NCBI GenBank assembly: GCA_035347995.1
Contig: DAOPQD010000062.1
Location: 1 to 20,254 of the forward strand
Reading direction: 5' to 3'
Length of the DNA stretch: 20,254 nucleotides
DNA from: JAAZNO01 sp012798275
Lineage (GTDB): Bacteria; Chloroflexota; Anaerolineae; B4-G1; SLSP01
The notes under the pieces are model-generated. The model saw nothing but the letters and a program-made list of their open reading frames with translations, did not search any database and was not told the DNA's origin. The translations under genes were made by a program, and so were the position numbers. Positions 1 to 6,384 of the stretch are shown piece after piece; position 1 is the first letter of the stretch, and each line of letters starts with the position of its first letter.

Positions 1-27
1 GCAGAGGCTGCAACAGCTCACCGCTGC

Positions 28-50
28 GGCTGGGGATGGAATCCCCAGCC
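28..50. repeat. Perfect 10-bp intergenic hairpin
   Basis: A perfect inverted repeat, GGCTGGGGAT at 28-37 and its complement at 41-50, with a 3-base loop. A second small palindrome (CGCGCT, GA, AGCGCG) lies at 65-78. No T-tract follows either, so they are not classic terminators. They may be the 3' end of an upstream transcript or an extragenic palindrome. The first 171 bases hold no other gene that I can support. Confidence 0.6.
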
Positions 51-108
51 TGACAGGAACCAACCGCGCTGAAGCGCGTTGTTTGAGGACGTAGCAGCCC
101 CGGGGTAA

Positions 109-160
109 GGAATTTCTGATCTGATTCGTGAAATTCGTGCCCATTCGGGGCCATTTTCGA
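109..160 (+). repeat. 52-bp dispersed repeat, copy 1
   Basis: This stretch matches the reverse complement of 20200-20251 at 48 of 52 positions without gaps. It contains three direct heptamers, ATTCGTG at 124 and 133 and ATTCGGG at 143, spaced 9 and 10 bases. The repeat runs directly into the AGGAGGG ribosome-binding site (161-167) of the small membrane protein gene, so it lies in that gene's leader. It may be a multi-copy intergenic element or a regulatory array; the window alone cannot decide. Confidence 0.8.
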
Positions 161-171
161 AGGAGGGCCTG

Positions 172-387
172 ATGACCGTCGAGAGGCTAAAACAACTGAG
201 CGAATTTCTGGCGCAGCATCGAGGGTTGCCCGTGCTGCTAGGAGTGGCGCTGGTCGTACTCAACTTCATCCTGCAGGTGCTGCCGCCCTGGGCCGCGATT
301 CGCTGGCTCGCCGATGTGGATCTGTTCCTGCACCTCGGCGTGATCCTGGGATTGCTGGGAATTCTCATCGGGGACGCGCTCGGCTAA
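172..387 (+). CDS. Small two-helix membrane protein, function unknown
   Basis: A 71-residue protein not recognised as a member of a known family. Seen: a charged N-terminus with EFLAQHRG, then two hydrophobic helices at about residues 19-39 and 47-69 joined by a short WLADVD-containing turn. A helical hairpin in the cytoplasmic membrane is therefore likely. The ATG is set by AGGAGGG four bases upstream, which directly follows the 52-bp repeat. The next gene (LysM) lies about 90 bases on and has its own candidate promoter, so the two are probably separate transcripts. The good ribosome-binding site and clean hydrophobic pattern support a real gene; function is open. Confidence 0.7.
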   Translation: MTVERLKQLSEFLAQHRGLPVLLGVALVVLNFILQVLPPWAAIRWLADVDLFLHLGVILGLLGILIGDALG

Positions 388-408
388 GCGAGGATTGCCC
401 TCCCCAAA

Positions 409-451
409 AAATGACGGGGCACTTGATTTTTTCGTCATTTCACGGTAGTAT
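409..451 (+). promoter_or_regulatory. Candidate promoter with overlapping inverted repeat for the LysM gene
   Basis: TTGATT (423-428) and TAGTAT (446-451) are separated by 17 bases, a reasonable sigma-70 type pair. A perfect 8-bp inverted repeat, AAATGACG at 409-416 and CGTCATTT at 433-440, brackets the -35 box and reaches into the spacer. That is the geometry of an operator, but the same repeat could act as a hairpin. The -10 match is only 4 of 6. Confidence 0.4.
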
Positions 452-479
452 AGGAGTGAAGCCGTAGAAAGAGGATGAC

Positions 480-956
480 ATGTTGCGATTGCGGGGAATT
501 CTTCTGGGCATTGGCGTCGCGTTGAGTGTGATCTCGATGGCAATGGCGGCAACGCCAGGCGCCGCCGAGATCCTGGGACAACATACCGTGCAGCGGGGAG
601 AGACGCTGTTCTGCATCGCGCGGGCCTACGGCGTGGACCCCTGGGCCATCGCCGATCAAAATCAGCTGGTCGAGGTCAGTCGTATCCACTCTGGACTCGT
701 GCTCCAAATCCCCAATGTGCCGCGCACGCTGCCCGCCGGTCCCAGCTGTAAACGGCAGTTTGGCGAGAGTGTCATCGTCCCACAACCTGCCCCTGCACCG
801 GCCTGCACCTGCACCCGGACTCATCTCATCGCCACAGGAGACACTCTGACCGCCATCGGCCTGAAATACGGCGTGAGCACCTGGATTGTGGCGAGCTGCA
901 ATCGGCTCCAGAATCCCAACTACATCCGCATCGGCGACACGCTCTGCATCCCTTAA
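480..956 (+). CDS. Exported double-LysM protein
   Basis: A 158-residue protein with a signal peptide (hydrophobic residues about 4-23, ending AMA-AT) followed by two LysM domains at about 34-78 (HTVQRGETLFCIARAYGV) and 115-158 (HLIATGDTLTAIGLKYGV). LysM domains bind N-acetylglucosamine polymers such as peptidoglycan, so the protein is probably exported and wall-associated. A Pro/Ala/Cys-rich linker (PAPAPACTC) joins the domains, and several Cys, including ones inside both LysM modules, suggest disulfides. There is no catalytic domain: it may anchor, scaffold, or be a truncated relative of larger LysM enzymes. The start ATG has an AGAGGA site five bases upstream. Domain calls are firm; the role is inferred. 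Confidence 0.85.
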   Translation: MLRLRGILLGIGVALSVISMAMAATPGAAEILGQHTVQRGETLFCIARAYGVDPWAIADQNQLVEVSRIHSGLVLQIPNVPRTLPAGPSCKRQFGESVIVPQPAPAPACTCTRTHLIATGDTLTAIGLKYGVSTWIVASCNRLQNPNYIRIGDTLCIP

Positions 957-1036
957 TCGGCTGCTGTCTGGCCTTTACGCCAGCATAGGGATCGGCTCGG
1001 ACCGTAGTAAGTCAAAATTCAATACAGGAGGTTGCC

Positions 1037-1432
1037 ATGAGTTTCGGAGAACACGTGCAGTCAGCAGATTGGAAGAAGGAAAAACACATTCCGGTCATCG
1101 AAGTGCCGGAAATCATTGAGGCGGGCAAGCCCTTTATGGTAACGGTGAGCGTGGGCAAGGAGATCCCCCATCCCAACACCACCGAACACCACATCAGCTG
1201 GATTGATGTTTACTTCAAGCCAGAGAGCGAGAAGTTTCTGCATCAGGTAGGACACTTCGACTTCACGGCGCACGCGGAGTCCACTAAAGGCCCTAACGAG
1301 GGAGCCGTGCTGGCGCATCCCATCGCCACCTTCTCCATGACCATCAAGGAGCCGGGCACGCTCATCGCCCTGGAGTCCTGCAACATCCACGGCATTTGGG
1401 AAAACTCGGCAGAGCTCCATCTCTCGGAGTAG
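1037..1432 (+). CDS. Superoxide reductase, class II (neelaredoxin type)
   Basis: A 131-residue single-domain superoxide reductase. It reduces superoxide to hydrogen peroxide at a mononuclear non-heme iron without making oxygen, a hallmark of anaerobes and microaerophiles. The iron ligands are all visible: H17 in EKHIP, H45 and H51 in the HPNTTEHHISW stretch, C115 and H118 in CNIHGIW; E15-K16 is the conserved Glu-Lys pair beside the iron. The N-terminal desulforedoxin (Cys4) domain of class I enzymes is absent. It has no signal peptide and no encapsulin cargo tag, so it is cytosolic. A strong AGGAGG site precedes the ATG, and a terminator starts four bases after the stop. It needs an electron donor such as rubredoxin, not seen here. 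Its peroxide product would suit the diiron proteins downstream. Confidence 0.95.
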   Translation: MSFGEHVQSADWKKEKHIPVIEVPEIIEAGKPFMVTVSVGKEIPHPNTTEHHISWIDVYFKPESEKFLHQVGHFDFTAHAESTKGPNEGAVLAHPIATFSMTIKEPGTLIALESCNIHGIWENSAELHLSE

Positions 1433-1436
1433 CGGC

Positions 1437-1474
1437 AGGCCCGCGAGGCCTTCTGAGCTTTGCGGGCCTTTTTT
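1437..1474 (+). terminator. Rho-independent terminator after superoxide reductase
   Basis: An 8-bp perfect stem, AGGCCCGC (1437-1444) and GCGGGCCT (1462-1469), runs into seven T residues (1468-1474). It separates the superoxide reductase transcript from the encapsulin operon. Confidence 0.9.
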
Positions 1475-1530
1475 GAAGCTGGGATATCCTGGCGAGACGC
1501 CACCGCGGATGAAAATGTGAGCTGTGAGTT

Positions 1531-1598
1531 GTGCGTCGTGATCGAAGACTGCGATGGCTCTCTTCTCACGACCCACTGCTCCCTATTTTCCGAGGAGG
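1531..1598 (+). repeat. 68-bp hairpin repeat carrying a ribosome-binding site, copy 1
   Basis: This segment aligns without gaps to 4309-4376 at 52 of 68 positions. Its arms at 1531-1541 and 1566-1576 pair over 11 bases with one mismatch. It ends in GAGGAGG (1592-1598), which is the ribosome-binding site of the ferritin-like cargo gene. The element therefore makes up the proximal leader of the encapsulin operon. It may be a dispersed intergenic repeat or a structured control element. Confidence 0.7.
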
Positions 1599-1602
1599 AT
1601 AC

Positions 1603-2559
1603 ATGACCCCTATAGCCCATGAGACTCTGATCGGATTATTGCGAGCTGCGGCGATGGATGAACATGCCGCGATCATTCAATACTTGCGCCATGCCTACAT
1701 GATGGGCGAGAGCAGTCTATCTTGTGAGATCGAGGCCGTGGCCCGGGACGAGATGCGGCATTTCTGGATCCTGTCGCGTTGGATCGTCAAACTGGGCGGT
1801 GAACCGCTCACGGACCGGGGCTTCACCGACTTCAGCGGCGCTACGCCGCCCGAATGGATGGCCCGCAACGTCGCGGCGGAGGACCGGGCCATCGCTATGT
1901 ATCGAGATATCCTCGGGCGCACGGACGACGCCGATGTGCGCGCCGACATCGCCTACATTCTGGCAGATGAAGAGCGGCATCGGCAACAGTTCGTGAAGTT
2001 CGGCGCGGAGGTGCGGGCCGAGATGACGGCGGCAGCAGGCGAACCGACGGAGGCTGCTCCCGAAGCGGCGCTCGCGGCGGTGGATAAAGAAGCCCTGGAG
2101 TGGGGCGTGCAGCATGAGTACGCGGCGCTGCTCCAGTATCTGATGCATTCCTTCTTACTGCACACACAGCCGGATGGTGAAATCTCCGACCGGCTGGAGC
2201 TGGAGGCAGTCAACGAAATGCAGCATCTGGGCTGGCTCGGCGAGAAGCTGGCAGGACACGGGCTCGAGCTGCCCTGGACGCCTCACACGGTCGAGGTGCC
2301 CTCTGACACTGAGGCCATGTTGCAGGCCGATGTCAACCTGGAGCAAAGTACCTCGGCCAGGTATGGACAATTCCTGACCCAAATGGCGGATCCAGCGCTG
2401 AAAAGCGTGGTGGAAGATGTGCGGGGACAAGAGCTCTATCACGAAAGTCTCTTCAATCGCCTGCTGAAGCGCGTGGCCCAGCAACCCGCCTCCGGAGCAC
2501 CGTCGTCGTCACCCCGAACCTGGACTATCGGATCCCTGAAACAAAAGGAGGTGAAGTAA
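1603..2559 (+). CDS. Encapsulin cargo: tandem ferritin-like diiron protein
   Basis: A 318-residue protein made of two fused four-helix ferritin-like domains. Domain 1 (about 5-145) has E20, E50xxH53, E93 and E123xxH126. Domain 2 (about 160-292) has E172, E205xxH208, E247 and E277xxH280. Each set is a complete diiron-carboxylate site, so both are probably active in iron oxidation or peroxide reduction. An Ala/Glu/Pro linker joins the domains. After domain 2 comes a flexible Pro/Ser-rich tail and TWTIGSLK (306-313), a canonical Family 1 encapsulin cargo-loading peptide. The ATG at 1603 is chosen because GAGGAGG lies four bases upstream; a longer frame opens at 1531 but has no site. The stop overlaps the shell gene start by one base (TAATG). 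Packaging is a strong inference from tag plus neighbour; the exact chemistry is unknown. Confidence 0.93.
   Translation: MTPIAHETLIGLLRAAAMDEHAAIIQYLRHAYMMGESSLSCEIEAVARDEMRHFWILSRWIVKLGGEPLTDRGFTDFSGATPPEWMARNVAAEDRAIAMYRDILGRTDDADVRADIAYILADEERHRQQFVKFGAEVRAEMTAAAGEPTEAAPEAALAAVDKEALEWGVQHEYAALLQYLMHSFLLHTQPDGEISDRLELEAVNEMQHLGWLGEKLAGHGLELPWTPHTVEVPSDTEAMLQADVNLEQSTSARYGQFLTQMADPALKSVVEDVRGQELYHESLFNRLLKRVAQQPASGAPSSSPRTWTIGSLKQKEVK
2518..2541 (+). other. Encapsulin cargo-loading peptide coding segment (TWTIGSLK)
   Basis: The codons specify TWTIGSLK, five residues from the end of the cargo protein. The known Family 1 tag centres on hydrophobic-x-(I/V)-G-S-L-(K/R), which docks onto the inner face of the shell P-domain. 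A Ser/Pro-rich flexible stretch lies before it, as is usual for such tags. Confidence 0.9.
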
Positions 2560-3365
2560 TGGAGAATGTCTTGATGCGGGGTAATTCACCCCTGACCGCA
2601 GAGCAATGGCAGGTAGTGGATACTACCGTCAGCCAGGTAGCGCAGCAAATCCTCGTCGGGCGGCGCGTGTTGGACCTCTTCGGGCCGTTGGGATTCGGGG
2701 CGTACACCGTCCCACTCTACAACTATCCCGGCGGCGGGGAAGCGCCGGTGCGCGCCAAAATGGTCCGTCAATTGCCGATGACGCTGTTGCAGCAGGACTT
2801 CATCATCACGGTAAAGGACCTGGAGCTGATGAATGCGGGCCAGCCCTTCGACATCGCCCCCATTGCCGCGGCGGCGACTCAAATCGCGCTGGCAGAAGAT
2901 CGCCTGATCCTCTTCGGCGACGCAGAGGAAGGCGTTGCGGGCCTGCTCAACATTGAAGGCCGCCAGGTCATGCCGTTGAGCGACTGGGCTGAGGAAGGCG
3001 CGGCCGTCGCCGAGGTCGGCAAAGCCATCGCGGCTCTCATCGAGGACAACTTCTACGGCGCGTATGCCCTCATCCTGCATCCCGCACGCCTCTCGCGCCT
3101 GCAACGTGTCGTCGGGCGGGGTGGCATCCTGGAAGCAGAATTACTGGAAAAGCAAGCCCCCGGCGGCATCTTCAGTTCCCCTGGCATACCGTTGAACAAA
3201 GTGTTGCTCGTGACCGCACAGCCACAGTATGTGGATCTGGCAGTGGGGATGGATCTCGCCGCCGGCTACCTCGAGACGGTAAACCTGGAGCATCGGTTCC
3301 GGCTGATGGAGACGCTGGCCTTGCGGGTCAAGCAGGCCGGGGCGATTTGCACGCTCGAAGGCTGA
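2559..3365 (+). CDS. Family 1 encapsulin shell protein (HK97 fold)
   Basis: A 268-residue protein of the Linocin_M18/encapsulin family, near the usual 260-280. The N-terminus (SPLTAEQWQVVD) matches the characteristic PLT-x-x-QW-x-x-ID start of Family 1 shells. It is followed by GRR-x-LD-x-x-GP-x-G, an E-loop region (about 50-80) and the P- and A-domains with GLLNIEGR and YALILHP. Such proteins self-assemble into icosahedral compartments that enclose tagged cargo. Compared from memory with the Thermotoga maritima shell, the flavin-contacting Trp is Lys86 here. The ATG overlaps the cargo stop by one base, with AAGGAGGTG just upstream inside the cargo gene, so translation is probably coupled. 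A terminator follows at 3420. Family assignment is firm; pore properties and T number cannot be read from sequence. Confidence 0.96.
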   Translation: MENVLMRGNSPLTAEQWQVVDTTVSQVAQQILVGRRVLDLFGPLGFGAYTVPLYNYPGGGEAPVRAKMVRQLPMTLLQQDFIITVKDLELMNAGQPFDIAPIAAAATQIALAEDRLILFGDAEEGVAGLLNIEGRQVMPLSDWAEEGAAVAEVGKAIAALIEDNFYGAYALILHPARLSRLQRVVGRGGILEAELLEKQAPGGIFSSPGIPLNKVLLVTAQPQYVDLAVGMDLAAGYLETVNLEHRFRLMETLALRVKQAGAICTLEG

Positions 3366-3419
3366 GAACGGCAAATGGGCCAGTCATAACGCGGCAAGTG
3401 GTCTTCCCTCCCAATTCAG

Positions 3420-3458
3420 GCGGGTTGTGCGGCCTTTATGGCTGCGCAACCCGCTTTT
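3420..3458 (+). terminator. Rho-independent terminator of the encapsulin operon
   Basis: Arms at 3420-3434 and 3440-3454 pair over 15 positions (GCGGGTTG against CAACCCGC at the base, with minor mismatches inside). The loop is TTTAT and four T residues follow at 3455-3458. It closes the cargo-shell transcript. Confidence 0.88.
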
Positions 3459-3546
3459 GGATGAAAGGGCACGCGGATCGTCTAACGGCTCCCTGAGCAG
3501 CGTGAAACTCCTCTAAATCTATCCCTGCATTTCTCTCCGTGGGCAC

Positions 3547-3575
3547 TTTACCTTTCAGGCAGCAGCAAGTATAAT
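3547..3575 (+). promoter_or_regulatory. Sigma-70 type promoter for the rubrerythrin-like gene
   Basis: A perfect TATAAT (3570-3575) lies 17 bases after TTTACC (3547-3552, 4 of 6 matches). It predicts a transcript start near 3582 and a leader of about 120 bases before the ATG at 3705. The 339 bases between 3366 and 3704 hold only the terminator, this promoter and the leader; no open frame there looks real. Confidence 0.7.
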
Positions 3576-3704
3576 AAAGGCAAGGTCACAACCCGGCGCT
3601 GCAAGCCAGAGTCGAGCAGGAACCGTCATCCCAACGTATGTGCGACCGGCTCGCTGTCAGGGTGGAAATGGCCCGAATTGACATCAACCTTGAGGAGGTA
3701 ATCC

Positions 3705-4184
3705 ATGTCCCTTGCCGAGATTTTGACTCAAGCCATGCAGCTGGAAGCAACAGGCCGTGACTTCTATCTACAGGCCGCCACCCTGCTGACCGATGAGGCT
3801 ACTGTCGCGATGTTCAAGCAGCTCGCGGAGGATGAACGGGCGCACTACGGCTATCTTGAGCGCCAGCTGGCAGCGGTGCAGTGCGGCGAAGACGTCTGCG
3901 CTATCCCGGAACTTGGCCCCGTGGCCCCCCTCGACCTGAGCGACCCGATATTCCCCGCTGGCGTCACGACGCTGGAGACTCTGGGGCAGCCCTTCTCCCT
4001 GGAAGAGGCGCTGCTCTTCTCCATGGGCATCGAGGAGAAGAGCTACAAGCTGTATCGCGGCTACGCTGAAACTGTCACAGAGGCCGAAGCCAGGCAGCTC
4101 TTCTTGCAGCTCGCCTCCGTGGAACTGAAGCACTTCGAGATCCTGGTACAGCGCTACGAATCTTTCTACCCCTATCCGCATTAG
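3705..4184 (+). CDS. Rubrerythrin-like diiron protein without rubredoxin domain
   Basis: A 159-residue ferritin-like four-helix protein with a full diiron ligand set: E14, E44xxH47, E110 and E140xxH143. Rubrerythrins reduce hydrogen peroxide to water with electrons from rubredoxin. Here the C-terminal rubredoxin-type Cys4 domain is missing and the protein ends in ESFYPYPH, so an external donor would be needed. C60 and C65 sit in the inter-pair linker and could form a disulfide or bind metal, but two Cys are not a rubredoxin centre. There is no encapsulin tag, so it should stay in the cytosol. GAGGAGGT lies upstream of the ATG. It has its own promoter and is separated from the shell gene by a terminator. 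A ferroxidase role is an alternative to peroxidase. Confidence 0.9.
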   Translation: MSLAEILTQAMQLEATGRDFYLQAATLLTDEATVAMFKQLAEDERAHYGYLERQLAAVQCGEDVCAIPELGPVAPLDLSDPIFPAGVTTLETLGQPFSLEEALLFSMGIEEKSYKLYRGYAETVTEAEARQLFLQLASVELKHFEILVQRYESFYPYPH

Positions 4185-4213
4185 CCGCCGCAGCGCCTCC
4201 CAGCTCTGCGAAG

Positions 4214-4250
4214 GCCCCGGAGAGGTAGATGCCCTCTGCATGGCCGGGGC
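4214..4250. repeat. GC-rich hairpin downstream of the rubrerythrin-like gene
   Basis: GCCCCGG (4214-4220) and CCGGGGC (4244-4250) pair, and inside them AGAGG and CCTCT pair again. No T-tract follows, so it is either a weak terminator or a transcript-stabilising structure. Confidence 0.5.
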
Positions 4251-4308
4251 GCCGCCACAGGGCTGGCCACACCGCTACGACCTGCGCACACCGGGCAAGC
4301 ATGGACGT

Positions 4309-4376
4309 GTGAGTCGTGATCGGCGGCCGCGACAGCTCTCGACTCACGGCTCACTGAGCTCTATTTGCTGAGGAGG
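4309..4376 (+). repeat. 68-bp hairpin repeat carrying a ribosome-binding site, copy 2
   Basis: This is the partner of 1531-1598. Arms 4309-4319 and 4344-4354 pair over 11 bases with one position that would be a G-U wobble in RNA. The element ends in GAGGAGG (4370-4376), the ribosome-binding site of fpg. Where copy 1 has a C-C mismatch, this copy has an A-T pair, so the stem persists despite substitutions. Confidence 0.7.
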
Positions 4377-4382
4377 CAGCCG

Positions 4383-5255
4383 TTGCCGGAATTACCGGAA
4401 GTCGAAACCATCGCGCGCCAGCTGCGCCCACAGCTGCTTCAACGCCGCTTCGAGCGCGTGGACATCCTCTGGGCGCGCCTCGTGGATCGGCCCTCGGCGA
4501 TGGAATTCAGCCGCGCCCTGCAGGGAGCTACTGTCGAGGCCATCGGGCGACGAGGGAAATTCCTCAGCTTCGGCTTGAATACTGGCCAGACCTGGCTGGT
4601 GCATCTGCGGATGACGGGGAAATTTCGCCTCTGGAACGCCGCTGCGCCTGCCGAAGAGGATCCGCACGTGCGCGCACGCTTTCGGCTGGATGACGGCACC
4701 CGGCTGGATTACAGCGACTCAAGGAAATTCGGACGGTTCTATCTGGTAGACGACCCCCAAACCGTCACCGGCGCCCTGGGACCTGAACCGCTCAGCCCGG
4801 ACTTCACCCCGGCGTGGTTCAGCGCGGCCCTGGCCGGTCGGCGCGGCGAGATCAAACGCCTGTTGCTCGATCAAAGCTTTCTTGCCGGCTTGGGCAACAT
4901 TTATGTCAACGAAGCCCTCTGGCGCGCGGGCATCCATCCCCAGCGGGCCGCGCACACCCTCACCGCCGCCGAGATCACCCGTCTCCATGCGGCCATCGTG
5001 AGCGTCCTCAGCGAGGGCGTGGCGAATGGCGGCGCCACCCTGCCGGATCGCCAATACGTCTATCCCGACGGAGCCCTGGGCCAACAGCAGTTGCATCTGG
5101 CAGTCTACGACCGGGCGGGCGACCGCTGTCCCACCTGCGGCTACCCGCTCGAACGCATCGTCCAGGCGCAACGCAGCACGTATTTCTGCCCCGTCTGTCA
5201 ACCTCTCTCCCACCCTTCCGACGCTCCCCAGCCCCCGGAAGAGGAGCAAGGCTGA
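4383..5255 (+). CDS. fpg: Formamidopyrimidine-DNA glycosylase (MutM)
   Basis: A 290-residue bifunctional glycosylase/AP lyase of base-excision repair. It removes 8-oxoguanine and ring-opened purines. The start is the TTG at 4383, six bases after GAGGAGG: only this start gives MPELPEVET, in which Pro2 becomes the catalytic N-terminal nucleophile after Met removal and Glu3 follows. K59 (RRGKF) is the conserved lysine. The helix-two-turn-helix appears as LAGLGNIYVNEALW. The C-terminal zinc finger has C249, C252, C269 and C272, with R264 in the RSTYFC loop. A short Pro/Glu tail follows the finger. Repair of oxidised bases fits the neighbouring oxygen-defence genes, though fpg is common everywhere. 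Confidence 0.97.
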   Translation: MPELPEVETIARQLRPQLLQRRFERVDILWARLVDRPSAMEFSRALQGATVEAIGRRGKFLSFGLNTGQTWLVHLRMTGKFRLWNAAAPAEEDPHVRARFRLDDGTRLDYSDSRKFGRFYLVDDPQTVTGALGPEPLSPDFTPAWFSAALAGRRGEIKRLLLDQSFLAGLGNIYVNEALWRAGIHPQRAAHTLTAAEITRLHAAIVSVLSEGVANGGATLPDRQYVYPDGALGQQQLHLAVYDRAGDRCPTCGYPLERIVQAQRSTYFCPVCQPLSHPSDAPQPPEEEQG

Positions 5256-5313
5256 CGGTAACCCACCCGGCGTTCACACAGAATTCCAATTCGCTTTACG
5301 AAAGGAGGAACCC

Positions 5314-6327
5314 ATGAACTTCTTGCAGAATCCCAACTTCGATGAGGGCCACCATCATCAGGACAACATCACCGAAATCGTCGTGCCCGACGGTTGGCGG
5401 CTCTACTGGCTGGATAACGTCATCTTTCCGGGCAGCGCCAGCCCGGCCTATCGTCCCGAATCCACCGTCTGGTGGATCTATCACGCGCCGGAAGTGGAGA
5501 AACCGCTCTTCTTCCTCACCGGCGATTTTTGCTGGAAGGTTTTCAAGGCCTTTGCGCCGCTGTACTTCGCCGTAACGCAGACGGTGACCGGCCTGACACC
5601 GGGGCAGCGCTACCGCTTCACCGCCAAAGTCTTCCCTGACATCGTCGAGGAATACAGTCCTACCGGCAAGATCTGGGCGCGGGATATTTGGGCCGCCGAG
5701 GCCCGCGCCGGCTGGAGCGCTCCCGACACGCCATGGCCCGAGGGCGCGGACGGCGACATCGCATGGACGGAGTGGTTCAACATCCACAACGGGAATTTCG
5801 CCTTCGGCCAGTACTGCGATGTCTGGGTGGAATTCGTCGCCCCGGAAGACGGCAGAGCGCAGATCTGGCTCGAATGCAAAGCCAAATGGGGGTTCGCTAA
5901 CAACTGGTTCATGGATGCGTTCACGCTGACAGAAGTCGCCAGTCCCCCGGAACCGGAACCGCAGCCGGAGCCCGAACCAGAACCCGAGCCGGAACTACCT
6001 TCGCCGCGCGGCAAACCGCGCGTGCAATACGAGCGCACCTACGTCCTGATGCCGTCCGACTGTCCCACGAGCTGGATGACAGCGGTAGCGCGGGTTGCCC
6101 TGCCCTTCCAGGTCACACTGGGCTTCTCGGCGGATGACGCCGGCATCGGCGATTTGGACTCGCGCACCGTCATCGCCGTCGCCCCCAGTCACATCGGCAC
6201 CGGCCTTACAGCAGCCTGGTATGCGGAAAACTACCCCGGCGTCACCTTCATCCCCCTGGAAGTGAACTCCGCCATCGAACTGGAACAGCGCTTGTACGAT
6301 CTGCTCGAGGGACGGGGAAACGGGTGA
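5314..6327 (+). CDS. Jelly-roll-like protein with Pro-Glu linker and C-terminal domain
   Basis: A 337-residue protein, not assigned to a named family. Residues 1-208 are rich in aromatic residues and beta-type sequence and begin NPNFDEGHHH. This resembles carbohydrate-binding jelly-roll modules, with a typical TVTGLTPGQRYRF segment. A Pro-Glu repeat linker spans about 210-229 and an alpha/beta domain of about 105 residues follows (YERTYVLMPSDCP start). No signal peptide or membrane helix is visible. AAAGGAGG precedes the ATG at 5314; the frame is open back to 5026 but overlaps fpg there. It lies 57 bases upstream of the wall-hydrolase-like gene in the same direction, so they probably form one transcript and act together on a polysaccharide. 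That role is inference. Confidence 0.7.
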   Translation: MNFLQNPNFDEGHHHQDNITEIVVPDGWRLYWLDNVIFPGSASPAYRPESTVWWIYHAPEVEKPLFFLTGDFCWKVFKAFAPLYFAVTQTVTGLTPGQRYRFTAKVFPDIVEEYSPTGKIWARDIWAAEARAGWSAPDTPWPEGADGDIAWTEWFNIHNGNFAFGQYCDVWVEFVAPEDGRAQIWLECKAKWGFANNWFMDAFTLTEVASPPEPEPQPEPEPEPEPELPSPRGKPRVQYERTYVLMPSDCPTSWMTAVARVALPFQVTLGFSADDAGIGDLDSRTVIAVAPSHIGTGLTAAWYAENYPGVTFIPLEVNSAIELEQRLYDLLEGRGNG

Positions 6328-6353
6328 ACGTGCGCACGGGTGAACGTGCGCAC
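6322..6353 (+). repeat. Tandem duplication of 16 bases
   Basis: GGGTGAACGTGCGCAC occurs twice without a gap (6322-6337 and 6338-6353). The first copy holds the TGA stop of the preceding gene; the second gives a spare stop and a GTG. Each copy contains the palindrome GTGCGCAC. This looks like replication slippage in the junction between two genes. Confidence 0.85.
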
Positions 6354-6384
6354 GTGTTTATTTTCAAAGGAGGAGGCAACCCTC

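Noticed and set aside
968..983. Short hairpin CTGGC/GCCAG after the LysM gene as a terminator
   Set aside because: The stem is only five bases and no T-tract follows.
3705..4184. Rubrerythrin-like protein as a second encapsulin cargo
   Set aside because: Its C-terminus is ESFYPYPH, with no GSL-type loading peptide at either end, and it is transcribed separately.
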